Assembly (NCBI GenBank): GCA_965263065.1
Contig: CBDHGH010000003.1
Span: 1,612,001 to 1,676,000, forward strand
Direction of reading: 5' to 3'
DNA from: TK10-74A sp965263065
Lineage (GTDB): Bacteria > Chloroflexota > Dehalococcoidia > Bin125
DNA length: 64,000 nt
Part shown: positions 17,401 to 27,136 of the stretch, piece after piece
How the letters are laid out: every line of letters starts with the position of its first letter
Position numbering within the stretch: the stretch's first letter is position 1
The notes under the pieces: generated by a model
Seen by the model: only the letters and a program-made list of their open reading frames with translations
Told to the model about the DNA's origin: nothing
Databases searched by the model: none
Made by a program: the position numbers and the translations under genes

Positions 17401-18296
17401 TGGCGCACCGCGCCGCGCCCGCCGCGGAGGTCCCGCTGGTCCTTCAGCCGGTTCGCCGGCGCCGCCGCTGGCGGCGCCACGCGGGGCTTTCCCTTCCCGC
17501 CGTCGTCGCGCTCGTGTTCCTGCTGAGTGGGGCGCTGGCGGGCCTGCATCCAGACGACCCCAACTTCATCGACGTCGTCAACCGCCTGCAGCGGCCCGTG
17601 TTCGACGGTGGCTCCTGGTCCCATCCGCTTGGGACGGACGAACTGGGACGGGACATGCTCAGCCGGCTGATGGCGGGGGCGCAGGTGTCGCTGATCGTCG
17701 TCGCGATCGTGGTGCCCGGCGCGGCGCTGGTCGGCACGGCGATCGGGATGGTGTCGGGCTGGCTCGGAGGCGTCTGGGGCCAGATTCTGATGCGCCTCGT
17801 CGACGTCCAACTGGCGCTGCCGTCGATCCTCTTCGCCGTGCTGCTGGGCAGTGTCTTCGGCCCCAGCCTGCGCAACGTGATCATCATCCTGCTGATCTGG
17901 ACGTGGTCGAGCTACGCCCGCCTCGTGCGCGCCGACGTGCTGTCGCTCAGGGAACGCGACTTCGTCACGGCGTCCCGCGCCACCGGGGCCAACGGTTGGT
18001 GGACGATGCGCAAGCACCTGCTCCCCAACCTCGTCAACACGATCGTGATCGTGATGACGCTGGAGATCGCGATCGTGATCCTGGCGGAGGCGGCCCTGAG
18101 CTTCCTGGGCGTGGGCGTGGGTCTGGGCACCTCGTCGTGGGGCCGCATGATCACCGACGGCCGCACCTTCATGAACCAAGCCTGGTGGGTGATCTGGCTG
18201 CCCGGGCTCGCCCTGCTGCTGATCTCGCTGACGGGCAACCTGATGGGCGACTGGCTCCGCGACGCCCTGGATCCGCGCCTGCGCCACCTCCGCTAG
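17400..18296 (+). CDS. Peptide ABC transporter permease, DppC/OppC type
   Basis: A 298-residue permease whose N-terminus has a basic cluster (RRRRRWRRH) before the first membrane segment. LGTDELGRDMLSRLM is the characteristic DppC block and FVTASRATGANGWWTMRKHL is the EAA coupling loop. The start overlaps the preceding permease stop by one base, indicating translational coupling. No DppD or DppF ATPase follows; instead a HicB-like gene lies on the opposite strand. An unlinked ATPase must energise the system if it works. Confidence 0.95.
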   Translation: MAHRAAPAAEVPLVLQPVRRRRRWRRHAGLSLPAVVALVFLLSGALAGLHPDDPNFIDVVNRLQRPVFDGGSWSHPLGTDELGRDMLSRLMAGAQVSLIVVAIVVPGAALVGTAIGMVSGWLGGVWGQILMRLVDVQLALPSILFAVLLGSVFGPSLRNVIIILLIWTWSSYARLVRADVLSLRERDFVTASRATGANGWWTMRKHLLPNLVNTIVIVMTLEIAIVILAEAALSFLGVGVGLGTSSWGRMITDGRTFMNQAWWVIWLPGLALLLISLTGNLMGDWLRDALDPRLRHLR

Positions 18297-18306
18297 GAGC
18301 GGGGCG

Positions 18307-18597
18307 TCACCCGGCGGCGACGCGGCGCCCGGACAACGGGATCAGCGGAACGGATGCCAGCTGGGTCCCGGGAGGCGTGGCGACCCCCTCCAAGGGGGTT
18401 GGCGGTGGCATCGCGCCCCCGCGTTCTTCGTAGTCGCCGGCCCAGTCCCGCAGCGACTCCTCGGCGTTCAGCAGCGCCTCGTCGACGCTGAGGCCCATCG
18501 CGACGCAGCCGGGCAAGTCGGGGAACGAGACACCGTAGGCGCCCACGTCTCCATCAACCAAGACTGGCCCATCGACCAAAGCCGGGTATGTCACCAT
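18307..18597 (-). CDS. HicB-like antitoxin domain protein (orphan)
   Basis: A 96-residue protein with the HicB partial RNase H-like fold signature: GDVGAYGVSFPDLPGCVAMG, then SVDEALLNAEESLRDWAGDY. HicB antitoxins block the HicA mRNA interferase. I chose ATG 18597 because AGAGGTG lies just upstream; a longer in-frame start at 18633 lacks support. No HicA-like gene is adjacent on either side: upstream is only a hairpin repeat. It lacks a recognisable DNA-binding C-terminus, ending in a Pro-rich tail. Confidence 0.75.
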   Translation of the reverse strand: MVTYPALVDGPVLVDGDVGAYGVSFPDLPGCVAMGLSVDEALLNAEESLRDWAGDYEERGGAMPPPTPLEGVATPPGTQLASVPLIPLSGRRVAAG

Positions 18598-18651
18598 CGT
18601 CGCACCTCTAATCATCCCAGCGTCTGCGACCACAGCCTAGACCGTGGGGAA

Positions 18652-18810
18652 CCTCACCCCCTAACCCCCTCTCCAGCTGAAGCGCTGGAGAGGGGGGACC
18701 GGAAGGGGAATCGAGCCGAGAGCCCCCGGGTCGGCGCCCCGCGTCACCTCCTGGCCCTCCGATCCCCCCTCTCCATTGCTCGGCAATGGAGAGGGGGTTA
18801 GGGGGTGAGG
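18652..18810. repeat. Interspersed hairpin repeat, copy 2 (159 bp, perfect 24-bp terminal inverted repeats)
   Basis: The left end (18652-18675) and right end (18787-18810) are perfect 24-base inverted repeats beginning CCTCACCCCCTAACCC. Inside are two hairpins: CTCTCCAGC/GCTGGAGAG near the left end, and a 15-bp stem at 18765-18797 (CCCCCTCTCCATTGC, loop TCG). The element fills most of the 335-base gap between hicB and the flavoprotein gene and has no coding capacity. It may be a small non-autonomous mobile element or a REP-like unit. Confidence 0.85.
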
Positions 18811-18932
18811 TTCTGGCGCGCGACCGCACGCCGTCACATCTGAAGTGAGGGGGCGAGGTTCCGCCAGCCGCGCTAGCATGCCGCCGGAGGGCGCATGCAG
18901 CACCGCAACCCGCTCCGACGGTCCCCGGCCCG

Positions 18933-20417
18933 ATGAGCCCCGCGACGCCCCACGTCGTGGTCGTGGGGGCGGGCAACGCCGCCCTCAGCGCGGCGCTGTC
19001 GGCGCGCGAGGCCGGCGCGCGCGTCACCGTGCTCGAGAAGGCGCCGCCGTCGGAGCGGGGCGGCAACACCTACTTCACCGGCGGCGGCTTCCGCTTCCCC
19101 TACGACGGCCTCGACGCCATCCGCCGCCTGATCCCCGATCTCAGCGCCGCCGAAGCCGCCCGCATCGACGTCGGCCGCTACGGCGCCGCGCAGTTCCGCT
19201 CCGACCTCGCCACGGTCAGCGACGGCCTGATCCAGGACGGCTTGGCCGACACCCTCGTGCGCGAGGCGGAGCCGACCATGCGCTGGCTGCGCGAGCAGGG
19301 CGGTCGCTGGGTGCTGATGGCCGGCCGTCAGGCCTACGAGGTGGACGGCAGGCTGGTCTTCTTCGGCGGGCTGATCGTCGAGGCGGTGGGCGGCGGCGCC
19401 GGTCTCTCCGACCGGCTCTTCGAGTCGGCGGCGCGGCAGGGCGTCGATCTGCGCTACGAGCACAAGCTGCTGCGCCTGCGCAGCGACGGCGCCCGCGTCG
19501 TCGGCGTCGACGCCCGCACGCCCGCCGGCGACGCCGCCATCGCGGCCGACGCCGTCGTGCTGGCCGCCGGCGGCTTCGAGGCCAACACCGAGATGCGCAC
19601 TCGCTACCTCGGCCCCGGCTGGGACCTAGCCAAGGTGCGCGGCTCGCGCTTCAACACCGGCGACGCCATCCGCGCCGCCCTCGACGCCGGGGCGCAGCCC
19701 TTCGGCAACTGGTCGGGCGCGCACGCCGTCGCCTGGGATCTCAACGCCCCGCCGACCGGCAATCGCGGCGTCGGCGACCTCTACCAGAAGCACTCCTACC
19801 CCTACGGCATCGTCGTCAACGTCGATGGCCGCCGCTTCCTCGACGAGGGCGCCGACTACCGCAACTACACCTACGCCAAGTACGGCCGCGCCATCCTCCA
19901 GCAGCCGCTGCGCACCGCCTTCCAGCTCTTCGACCAGAAGACCGTGCCGCTGCTGCGCGACGAGTACCGCGTGCGCTACGCCACCAAGGCCCAGGCGGGG
20001 TCGATCCGGGAGCTGGCCGAGACGCTCGGCGCCGACCCCGTCGCGCTGGAGCGCACCGTCGCCGAGTTCAACGCCGCCTGCCCCGCCGGTGCGTTCAACC
20101 CGGCCACGCTCGACGGTCTGGGCACGCGCGGCGTCGAGCCGCCCAAGTCGAACTGGGCGCAGCCGCTCGACACGCCGCCCTACGTGGGCTTCGCCGTCAC
20201 CTGCGGCATCACCTTCACCTTCGGCGGCCTCAAGATCGACCATCGCAGCGGCCAGGTGCTCGACACCGAGGAGCGGCCGATCCCCGGCCTCTACGCCGCC
20301 GGCGAGCTCGTCGGCGGGCTGTTCTACAACAACTACGCGGGCGGCTCGGGGCTGATGGCGGGGGCGGTCTTCGGACGTATCGCGGGCCGATCGGCGGCGC
20401 AGGCCGGCCCCGGCTAG
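18933..20417 (+). CDS. FAD-dependent tricarballylate dehydrogenase-like flavoprotein
   Basis: A 494-residue flavoprotein of the fumarate reductase/succinate dehydrogenase superfamily. HVVVVGAGNAALSAALSARE is the N-terminal FAD-binding Rossmann loop; VTVLEKAP and RGGNTYFTGGGFRF follow as in TcuA-like enzymes. GLYAAGELVGGLFYNNYAGG is the C-terminal FAD-contact block. TcuA oxidises tricarballylate to cis-aconitate; relatives act on other dicarboxylates or steroids, so the substrate is provisional. It has no TcuB partner nearby. Its stop shares a CTAG with the stop of the convergent helicase gene. Confidence 0.85.
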   Translation: MSPATPHVVVVGAGNAALSAALSAREAGARVTVLEKAPPSERGGNTYFTGGGFRFPYDGLDAIRRLIPDLSAAEAARIDVGRYGAAQFRSDLATVSDGLIQDGLADTLVREAEPTMRWLREQGGRWVLMAGRQAYEVDGRLVFFGGLIVEAVGGGAGLSDRLFESAARQGVDLRYEHKLLRLRSDGARVVGVDARTPAGDAAIAADAVVLAAGGFEANTEMRTRYLGPGWDLAKVRGSRFNTGDAIRAALDAGAQPFGNWSGAHAVAWDLNAPPTGNRGVGDLYQKHSYPYGIVVNVDGRRFLDEGADYRNYTYAKYGRAILQQPLRTAFQLFDQKTVPLLRDEYRVRYATKAQAGSIRELAETLGADPVALERTVAEFNAACPAGAFNPATLDGLGTRGVEPPKSNWAQPLDTPPYVGFAVTCGITFTFGGLKIDHRSGQVLDTEERPIPGLYAAGELVGGLFYNNYAGGSGLMAGAVFGRIAGRSAAQAGPG

Positions 20418-23400
20418 GCGTCGAGCGGGACCGCGTGCTCGCGACCGCTGGCGGTGAACAGCAGGTAGCCCCCCGCGACGGGCTCGCCCGTCGCCCGCAG
20501 CATCGACGCGTAGGCGCGCACCTGCCGCTCGTAGCCCGCCACCGTCTCCGGCGACGGCTCGCGGTCGCTCTTGTAATCGACCAGCACCCAGCCCGCCGCC
20601 TCGCGGAAGGCCAGGTCGACGTAGCCCTCCGACACCCGGTCGGCGTCGACCGTGACCAGCGGCAGCTCCCGCTCGACCTGTTGCGCGGCCCGCGCCCGCG
20701 CGATCAGATCGCTCTCCAGCGTGCGGCGCAGGTCGCGCGTCACGCTGTCCCGCAGCGACTCCAGCCCGCGCTCCTCCAGCACCCGCCCGGCCCGCCAGAC
20801 GCTGCCCTCGGCGTCGTCGAAGTCGGCCAGGAAGAGGCCGTCGTGCAGGGCGATGCCCCGCCGCCGCGCCGCCGGGCCGGCGGCCGGGCCCCAGACCACG
20901 CTGTCGGCGGCCCCGGCGTCGGCCAGGGGGCGGCCGTCCTCGCCCGTCGCGTTGGCGTTCTCGGTCTCCTGGCTGCGCGTCGGCGGCTCCGTCTCGCGGG
21001 GCTGCTTGGGCGCGTCGTGCCCGACCTGCGACGGCACCACGAAGTCGGGCCCCGTCGCGCCGTGTTGCAGGGCGTCGGCGTGCCGCGACTGCCAGTCCTC
21101 CCACAGCGCCTCGACGTCCGGCGTCAGCGCGACCGGCGCCCGCGTGGGCGTCGCGGCCAGCTCCTCGACGCGCAGCGTGATGCCCCCCCGTGTGCCCGCC
21201 TCCATCGACTGGTCGAGCCAGCCCGGCAGCGCCTCCGCGAGGTCGGCGTGGAAGCCCAGCGTGCGCTCGGTGAAGAACACCGGCAGCACCAGCCAGTCGC
21301 GCGCCCGCGTCGCCGCGACGTACAGCAGCCGACGCTCCTCGGCCCGCGCGTAGACCTCCTGGCGCGTGCGCGCGGCCTCGTAGCCGGGCGTCTGGAAGCG
21401 CCCCTCGCTGGGGCCGATCTGGAAGTCGATCCGCCCCGTGTCGCGATTGACGACCGAGATCTGCCGCTCGCGATTGTCCGCCGCCGCCATCTTGGCCAGG
21501 ACCACGACGGGGAACTCGAGCCCCTTCGCCTGATGGATGGTCAGCAGCCGCACGACGTCGTCGTCGACCTCCGTGACCGGTGACTCCGCCTCCGCCAAGT
21601 CGGCGCGCGACTGCGAGCTCAGCCAGCGCACGAACGGCCGCAGCGAGTCGACCTCGTTGGCGGCGAAGTCGGCCGCCCGCTGCACGATGATCTGCAGGTT
21701 GGCGGCGCGGCCGGCGGCGCCCCGCGCCAGTTGGATCTCGAGCAGGTGCGTCTCGCGCAGGACGAGGTCGACGTAGGCGGGCAGCGGCAGCGCGGCCTTG
21801 CGCGCGGCCAGCGCCTGCAGCGTCTCGATCGGGGCGCGCAGGGGGCCGTCGTAGCCGTCGGGCAGGAGGCCCGCGCCCAACTGGAAGCGGGGCCGGCCGC
21901 TGGCCGTGCGCTGCGCGTTGGCCAGGCGCAGCAACTCGACGTCCGACGCCGCGAAGGGCGCGCTCTTCAGCGCCGCGACCACGGCCACCTCGTCGGAGGG
22001 GTCGTCCAGCGCCGTCAGGATCGCCGCCGCGTCGCGGATCTCCTGCTGCTGGAAGAAGCCGCGGCCGCTGTCGAGGTGGTAGGGGACGCCCGCCGTATCC
22101 AGCGCCTCCGTGTACAGCTCGATCGCCGTGCGGTTGCGGACCAGCAGGCAGATGTCGCGGTAGCGCGGTTTGCGACGACCACCGGGCGTGTCGGTGTCGC
22201 GCACCGTGACCGTGCCCTCGTCGGATTCCACCAGCGACAGGATCAGCCGGCCCAGCCCCAGCGCCTCCTCGCGCCGCGCGTCCTCCGCCCGGCGCCAGCC
22301 GGCGCCGGTATTGGGCCGCAGCGTGATCACGCTCGGCCCGCCGTCCTGTCGGTGCGCGACCAGCGGCTGGTACTCCGGCTGTGCGTGGGGGAAGTCGGGG
22401 TCGGGCGCGATGATCCGGCCGAAGACGTCGTTCTGCCAGGCCACGAGGCTGGGCCGGGAGCGGAAGTTCGTTTGCAGCACGTCCACGCGGGCGCTGCCCG
22501 GCGCGGCGTCGCTGGCGGCGCGGAACTGCGCCTCGATCTCGGCGTACGTGTCGATGTCGGCGCGGCGGAAGCGGTAGATCGACTGCTTCGGGTCGCCCAC
22601 CAGGAACAGGCGTCCGGGAGTCACTTCCGCGTCGCGCCAGCCGGCCGAGTTGTTGCGCGCCGCCAGCAGCATCACGATCTCCGCCTGCAGCGGGTCCGTG
22701 TCCTGGAACTCGTCGACCAGCAGGAACTTGTAGCGACCCCGGAAGTAGTGCCGCACGCGGGGCTCGTCGCGCAGCAGGTCGCGCGCGTAGAGCAGCAGGT
22801 CCTGGAACGACAACCGCCCCGCCTGACGCCGGCTCAGCGCGGCCTCCGCCACGAAGTCCACCGCGACGTCGATGAACTCGGCCAGCGCCTGCCCGCGCGC
22901 GGCGGTCGCGTAGGCCTGGTGCTCCTCCTCGAACTGCTTCCAGTCCTCCAGCAGCCGCACCCGATCCTCGCCGCGCCCGCGCCCCAGACTCGGCGCCCTG
23001 ATCGACAGCGACACCAGGTCGCCCTCGACGACCTCGCGCGGCGCCGACGTCAGCTCCTCGATCTGCGCCAGCAGCCGCGCCGCCCGCGTCTCCAGCGCTT
23101 GCGACACCCCCGCCGCCCGCTCGTGGATGCGCCGCGCGCGCCGCACATGGCCATCGAGCACGTTGCCGGCCAGGGGCACGGCCGGCGCGCGACCGCGCGC
23201 TTCCAGGTCGCGGAACTCCGCGATCTCGAAGGCCAGCCGCCGCAGGTGCTCGAGCCGCAGCCCCAGCCGCAGGCAGCGCTCGATGCGCGGCCGGGCGGCG
23301 CCCTGTTCCTCGCTCCAGAGCCAGTTCTGCCAGTCCTCGTCGAAGCGGAGCTGCTCGCTGACCGCGTCCATCACCTCGAAGCCCGGGTCCAGCGCCGCGT

Positions 23401-23779
23401 CGAGCGGCCGCTCGCGCAGCAGGCTCGAGGCGAAGGCGTGAATCGTCTCGATGTGCGCCGCGTCGACCTGCTGGATGGCGGCGCGCAGCCGGTCCTGCTC
23501 GGCGGCGTCGGCGCTGTTGAGCGCGCGGTACAGATCGCGGCGCACGCGGTCGCGCAGTTCCCCCGCCGCCTTCTCGGTGAACGTGATCGCGACGATCTCG
23601 CGCAGCTCCGCCCGGCCCCGGCGCACCGCCTCGATGACGCGCCCCACCAGCACCGACGTCTTGCCCGTGCCCGCGCCCGCCTGCAGGAAGATCGATGTGT
23701 CCAGGTCGTGCTGGGCGCCCTCGCGCACCGCCTGGTCGGCCGGGGCGCGATCGCGGCCGGCGGCGCGCGACGGGCTCAT
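20414..23779 (-). CDS. addA: AddA-like UvrD helicase-nuclease
   Basis: A 1121-residue superfamily 1 helicase fused to a PD-(D/E)XK nuclease. The Walker A loop is GAGTGKT (residues 35-41); IVAITFTEKAAGELRDRVR is motif Ia and FLLVDEFQDTDPLQ is motif II. Near the C-terminus WVLVDYKSDRE (Asp 1068, Lys 1070) is the nuclease centre. AddAB complexes resect double-strand breaks for recombination and destroy linear foreign DNA. The ATG at 23779 overlaps the stop of the AddB-like gene by 4 bases (ATGA). An open frame extends further upstream but only as a shadow of addB. Confidence 0.93.
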   Translation of the reverse strand: MSPSRAAGRDRAPADQAVREGAQHDLDTSIFLQAGAGTGKTSVLVGRVIEAVRRGRAELREIVAITFTEKAAGELRDRVRRDLYRALNSADAAEQDRLRAAIQQVDAAHIETIHAFASSLLRERPLDAALDPGFEVMDAVSEQLRFDEDWQNWLWSEEQGAARPRIERCLRLGLRLEHLRRLAFEIAEFRDLEARGRAPAVPLAGNVLDGHVRRARRIHERAAGVSQALETRAARLLAQIEELTSAPREVVEGDLVSLSIRAPSLGRGRGEDRVRLLEDWKQFEEEHQAYATAARGQALAEFIDVAVDFVAEAALSRRQAGRLSFQDLLLYARDLLRDEPRVRHYFRGRYKFLLVDEFQDTDPLQAEIVMLLAARNNSAGWRDAEVTPGRLFLVGDPKQSIYRFRRADIDTYAEIEAQFRAASDAAPGSARVDVLQTNFRSRPSLVAWQNDVFGRIIAPDPDFPHAQPEYQPLVAHRQDGGPSVITLRPNTGAGWRRAEDARREEALGLGRLILSLVESDEGTVTVRDTDTPGGRRKPRYRDICLLVRNRTAIELYTEALDTAGVPYHLDSGRGFFQQQEIRDAAAILTALDDPSDEVAVVAALKSAPFAASDVELLRLANAQRTASGRPRFQLGAGLLPDGYDGPLRAPIETLQALAARKAALPLPAYVDLVLRETHLLEIQLARGAAGRAANLQIIVQRAADFAANEVDSLRPFVRWLSSQSRADLAEAESPVTEVDDDVVRLLTIHQAKGLEFPVVVLAKMAAADNRERQISVVNRDTGRIDFQIGPSEGRFQTPGYEAARTRQEVYARAEERRLLYVAATRARDWLVLPVFFTERTLGFHADLAEALPGWLDQSMEAGTRGGITLRVEELAATPTRAPVALTPDVEALWEDWQSRHADALQHGATGPDFVVPSQVGHDAPKQPRETEPPTRSQETENANATGEDGRPLADAGAADSVVWGPAAGPAARRRGIALHDGLFLADFDDAEGSVWRAGRVLEERGLESLRDSVTRDLRRTLESDLIARARAAQQVERELPLVTVDADRVSEGYVDLAFREAAGWVLVDYKSDREPSPETVAGYERQVRAYASMLRATGEPVAGGYLLFTASGREHAVPLDA

Positions 23780-26700
23780 CGGCGCGCCTGCAGCTTGAGG
23801 AAGTCCTGCACGACGCCCCGGTCCTCCCGCGCCTTGAGCGCGAAGCGCTTGTCGACGTCGGTGGCGCAGACGCTGAGGTAGTCGCAGTAGCGGCAGTTGG
23901 GCCGTGGCGGGTTGCCGTCGCCGGGGTGCGGGAAGAAGCGGCCGCCGCGGATGCCGTCGGTGATCGCCTCCAGCGCGTCCCAGTACTGCCGGTCGTTGAT
24001 GACCTCCCGCCCCGAGATCCCGGAGCGCGTGAACTTGCCCCGGCGCGTCGCGTACCAGTACTCGGCCCGCACCTCCTCGACCGGGTCGCCCGTCTCCCGC
24101 GCGACCGCCTGCAGGTAGACCGGCAGTTGCAGCGCCGCGCCGCTGCGGTAGTCGCCGCCCTGCTTCGACGCCGCGCCCGTCTTGTAGTCGATCGCGATGG
24201 CGCCCTCGGGCCCCCGGTCCACGCGGTCGATGCGCCCCCGGAAGCGCAGCGTCTCCCCGTTCGGCAGTTCGAGGTCCAGGTCCTCGAAGCCCCACTCCGG
24301 ATCGAACAGCGGCGCGTAGCCGTCCGCCGCGCGGCGGCGCTCCTCGACCAGCAGCGCGCGCAGGTCGGCCAACACCTCATGCTTGACGACGGCCCAGGTC
24401 GCGGGCAGGCCCGAGAGGCCGCCCCGCTGCTGCTTCTCGAACTCCTCCTCCGCGATCGCCATCAGCCGCGTGTCGTCGGCCAGGAAGTCCGCCCAGATCG
24501 CCCCGGTCTGGCGCGCCTCCAGCACCCAGCGCTCGAGGATGTCGTGCACCATCGAGCCGCGGTCGAGGGGCGTCATCTGCAGCGCCTCGGCCGGCTCGGG
24601 CACGGCGCCCAGCCGCAGCACCTGCTTCAGGTAGTAGCGATAGGGGCAGGTGGCGTAGTCCTCCAGCGACGTCGGCGACGCCGATCGGCCCAGCGGGCTG
24701 TCCGACATCTCCTCGGCCGGCACGACGCCGTCCCAGGCGCCGAACCGGCCGCTGTTGCGACTGCGCCGCGCGTCGGCGTAGCGCTGGTGCGCGGGCCACA
24801 GGCGCGTCAGCAGCGTTTGCGCCGCGCCCTTGCCGGCGGCCTCCAGGATCGCCAGGCGGAAGTCGGAGCCATCGAGCGCGGTCATCGTGCGCGACCAGTC
24901 GCCGGCCCGGGCGTCGGCCGGTGCCGGGGCCGCGCCCGCCAGCCGCGCCGGCAGCTTCGCGATCACGCCCAGCCCGTAGAGCTCGTCCACGCTCGCGAGT
25001 TCCCGCACCGCGTCGCCGGGGATCGACGCCAGCAGCAGCGGCGAGGGCAGCTTGGGCGCGCCCGTGGTGTTGGTCCGCCGCGCCCAGGAGATCGTCAGGA
25101 AGTCCGACGCCGACTGCTGCAGCAGCTCGAACAGCAGCGGCTCCTCGCGCGCCCGCTCGCGCTTGACCGCCAGCACGGGATGGCCCACGCGCCGGTTGAT
25201 GTCGTGGCGTTCGCCGTCGAGCAGCAGCGGATCCTGCCGCACCAGCGGCGGGAAGATGCGCTCCGCGCACTCCACCAGGAACAGCGCCCGGAATCGCACC
25301 GATCGCGCCGCCGAGACGTTGCCCACGAACACGCCCCGCCGCAGGGCGTCGCGGTCGTTCAGCACGGCCCGGCGCAGCGCTCGCGCCGCGGCCGTCCGGA
25401 AGCGCGACGCGTCGGCGCGGATGCCGGCGTCGTCGAGCCGCGCCAGCGCCCCGATCTGCGCCCGGGCCAGCGCCAGCGCAGCGACGCCCTCGCCGCCGAG
25501 TTGCGCCTCGTCGCCGGCGACGTAGTCGTCGAGGACGCCCAGGAAGGTCGCGACGAACGCCGCCCAGTTGCCGCAGCCGGCCAGCGCCGCCGAGCGCGCC
25601 GCCAGCTCCCGCACGACCCCGCACAGCTCCTCCGCCGTCTCGTGGGCCCGCCCCTGCGCGTCGCGGCGTCGCAGTCCGTCGGTGTAGAGGTCGAGCTGAT
25701 CCTGGAAGCGCGGCCAGCCGCTGACCATCCCCGCCTGCTTCGAGTGCCGCTCCCACAGCACCGGCTTGGCCCGCACCCCCGGCGGGATGCGCGGCGCCGC
25801 GACCGGGCTGGCGAAGAACTCCAGCAGCCGGTGCCGCTGCGGCGCCAGCAGCAGCAGGTCGAGCAGCACCAGCACCGCCCGCCCCACGGCCGTGTGTCGC
25901 AGCGGCTGGCCCGCGGCGCGATAGACGGGCACGTCCGCCCGTCGCAGCGCCGCGACGATGGTGTCGTCGGCGGCGTGGTCGAGCCGGTGCAGGATCGCGA
26001 TCTCGTGGAAGGGCACGCCCTGCTCGCGCGCCAGCGCCAGCGCGCGCCGCGTGATCTCCTCGGCCTCGGCCTGGCGGCTGGGGGCGCTGAAGTAGTCGCG
26101 GCGCGGCGGCGCGGATGCGCCCGCCGGCGCCGTCGGCTCCGCGGACGCCGTCGCCCCCGCCCCGATCAGCCGCGACGCGAATTCCTCGGCGAACTCCAGC
26201 GCCGGCCGCGCCGCGTCCCGCACCAGCACGACGTGTACATCGGCGACGGCCGCCACCCGGCGCAGCAACTGCAGCTGGACCATGGGCACGTCGTAGATGC
26301 CCGCGACGATCAGCGGACCGCCGCCCAGCGCCGCGTGGACGGCGTCGTCTGGCAGCAGGGGGTCGAGGGCGTCCTCGTAGAGGCTCGTGCGATCCCGGAA
26401 GCGCGCGATCAGCGTCTCGTAGCGCGCGTAGATCTTGGCCAGCTCGTGCAGCTTGGGGTCGTCGGGGCGACGCAGCGCGCGGGCGAAGCCGTCGCTCGAC
26501 AGGTGCGCCTCGCGCAGGTCCGTCAGCGACGACGCGACCGCCTCGGCCACGCCGGCGACGCCCGGCTGCAGCCGGCGCAGCGATCCCTCGGCCGCCAGCT
26601 CCCGCAGGATGCCGTCGACGAGCAGGGTGTCGGCGCCGTCGGGCAGGGCCTGCCGCGCGACGCCCGGTCCCCGGTCGCGCAGCGCCGCGGCGAGGTCGAC

Positions 26701-26895
26701 CGGTGTGAAGAAGCGCACGTTGGCCGTCGGTCCCAGCCGCGACGCCAGGACGCGCCGCATCGACAGCCGCTGCAGGTTCGAGCCGACCAGCACGTTGACG
26801 CGCGACATCGTCTCGGGCCGCGCGGCGCGGACGAGCAGCGATAGCCGCGCTTCCGCGTCTGTCAGCGTGCCGACGGATTCCAGTGTGAACTGCAT
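23776..26895 (-). CDS. addB: AddB-like nuclease with Fe-S cluster motif
   Basis: A 1039-residue partner of AddA. The N-terminus has VNVLVGSNLQRL in place of a full Walker A motif, as in AddB proteins that have lost or weakened ATPase function. The C-terminal PD-(D/E)XK nuclease has IAIDYKTG (Asp near 903). Four cysteines, C750 (ATCPYRYYL) and C1001, C1004, C1010 (CRYCDYLSVC), match the Fe-S staple of AddB/Cas4-like nucleases. I kept the ATG at 26895; a second in-frame ATG 29 codons in (MSRVNVLVG) is also plausible. It is translated just before addA with a 4-base overlap. Confidence 0.92.
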   Translation of the reverse strand: MQFTLESVGTLTDAEARLSLLVRAARPETMSRVNVLVGSNLQRLSMRRVLASRLGPTANVRFFTPVDLAAALRDRGPGVARQALPDGADTLLVDGILRELAAEGSLRRLQPGVAGVAEAVASSLTDLREAHLSSDGFARALRRPDDPKLHELAKIYARYETLIARFRDRTSLYEDALDPLLPDDAVHAALGGGPLIVAGIYDVPMVQLQLLRRVAAVADVHVVLVRDAARPALEFAEEFASRLIGAGATASAEPTAPAGASAPPRRDYFSAPSRQAEAEEITRRALALAREQGVPFHEIAILHRLDHAADDTIVAALRRADVPVYRAAGQPLRHTAVGRAVLVLLDLLLLAPQRHRLLEFFASPVAAPRIPPGVRAKPVLWERHSKQAGMVSGWPRFQDQLDLYTDGLRRRDAQGRAHETAEELCGVVRELAARSAALAGCGNWAAFVATFLGVLDDYVAGDEAQLGGEGVAALALARAQIGALARLDDAGIRADASRFRTAAARALRRAVLNDRDALRRGVFVGNVSAARSVRFRALFLVECAERIFPPLVRQDPLLLDGERHDINRRVGHPVLAVKRERAREEPLLFELLQQSASDFLTISWARRTNTTGAPKLPSPLLLASIPGDAVRELASVDELYGLGVIAKLPARLAGAAPAPADARAGDWSRTMTALDGSDFRLAILEAAGKGAAQTLLTRLWPAHQRYADARRSRNSGRFGAWDGVVPAEEMSDSPLGRSASPTSLEDYATCPYRYYLKQVLRLGAVPEPAEALQMTPLDRGSMVHDILERWVLEARQTGAIWADFLADDTRLMAIAEEEFEKQQRGGLSGLPATWAVVKHEVLADLRALLVEERRRAADGYAPLFDPEWGFEDLDLELPNGETLRFRGRIDRVDRGPEGAIAIDYKTGAASKQGGDYRSGAALQLPVYLQAVARETGDPVEEVRAEYWYATRRGKFTRSGISGREVINDRQYWDALEAITDGIRGGRFFPHPGDGNPPRPNCRYCDYLSVCATDVDKRFALKAREDRGVVQDFLKLQARR

Positions 26896-27136
26896 TAGCG
26901 ACGAGTTTACCGGCTACAGCCCTCTGCTTGTCAGGCAGCGCTGCGGTCACCGCCCTGTTATCGTGGGAGGCGCCGGCCCCTGCTCCGGGTCGTGGCTGAC
27001 ACGCGTGAACGGAGCGAGGTGCTACGGTGAATCAGGAACGACGCGATCTGACAAACCGATCGCGCTGCGGCCCCGCTGCTCAACAAGCGCTGCCCGACCA
27101 GCAATGGCGCCGCAACCATATCCGTGAGCAGGAATT

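Noticed and set aside
20414..24380. Overlapping long frames around the AddA start extending to 24295-24380
   Set aside because: The extension is out-of-frame AddB sequence; the ATGA overlap at 23776-23779 fixes the AddA start.
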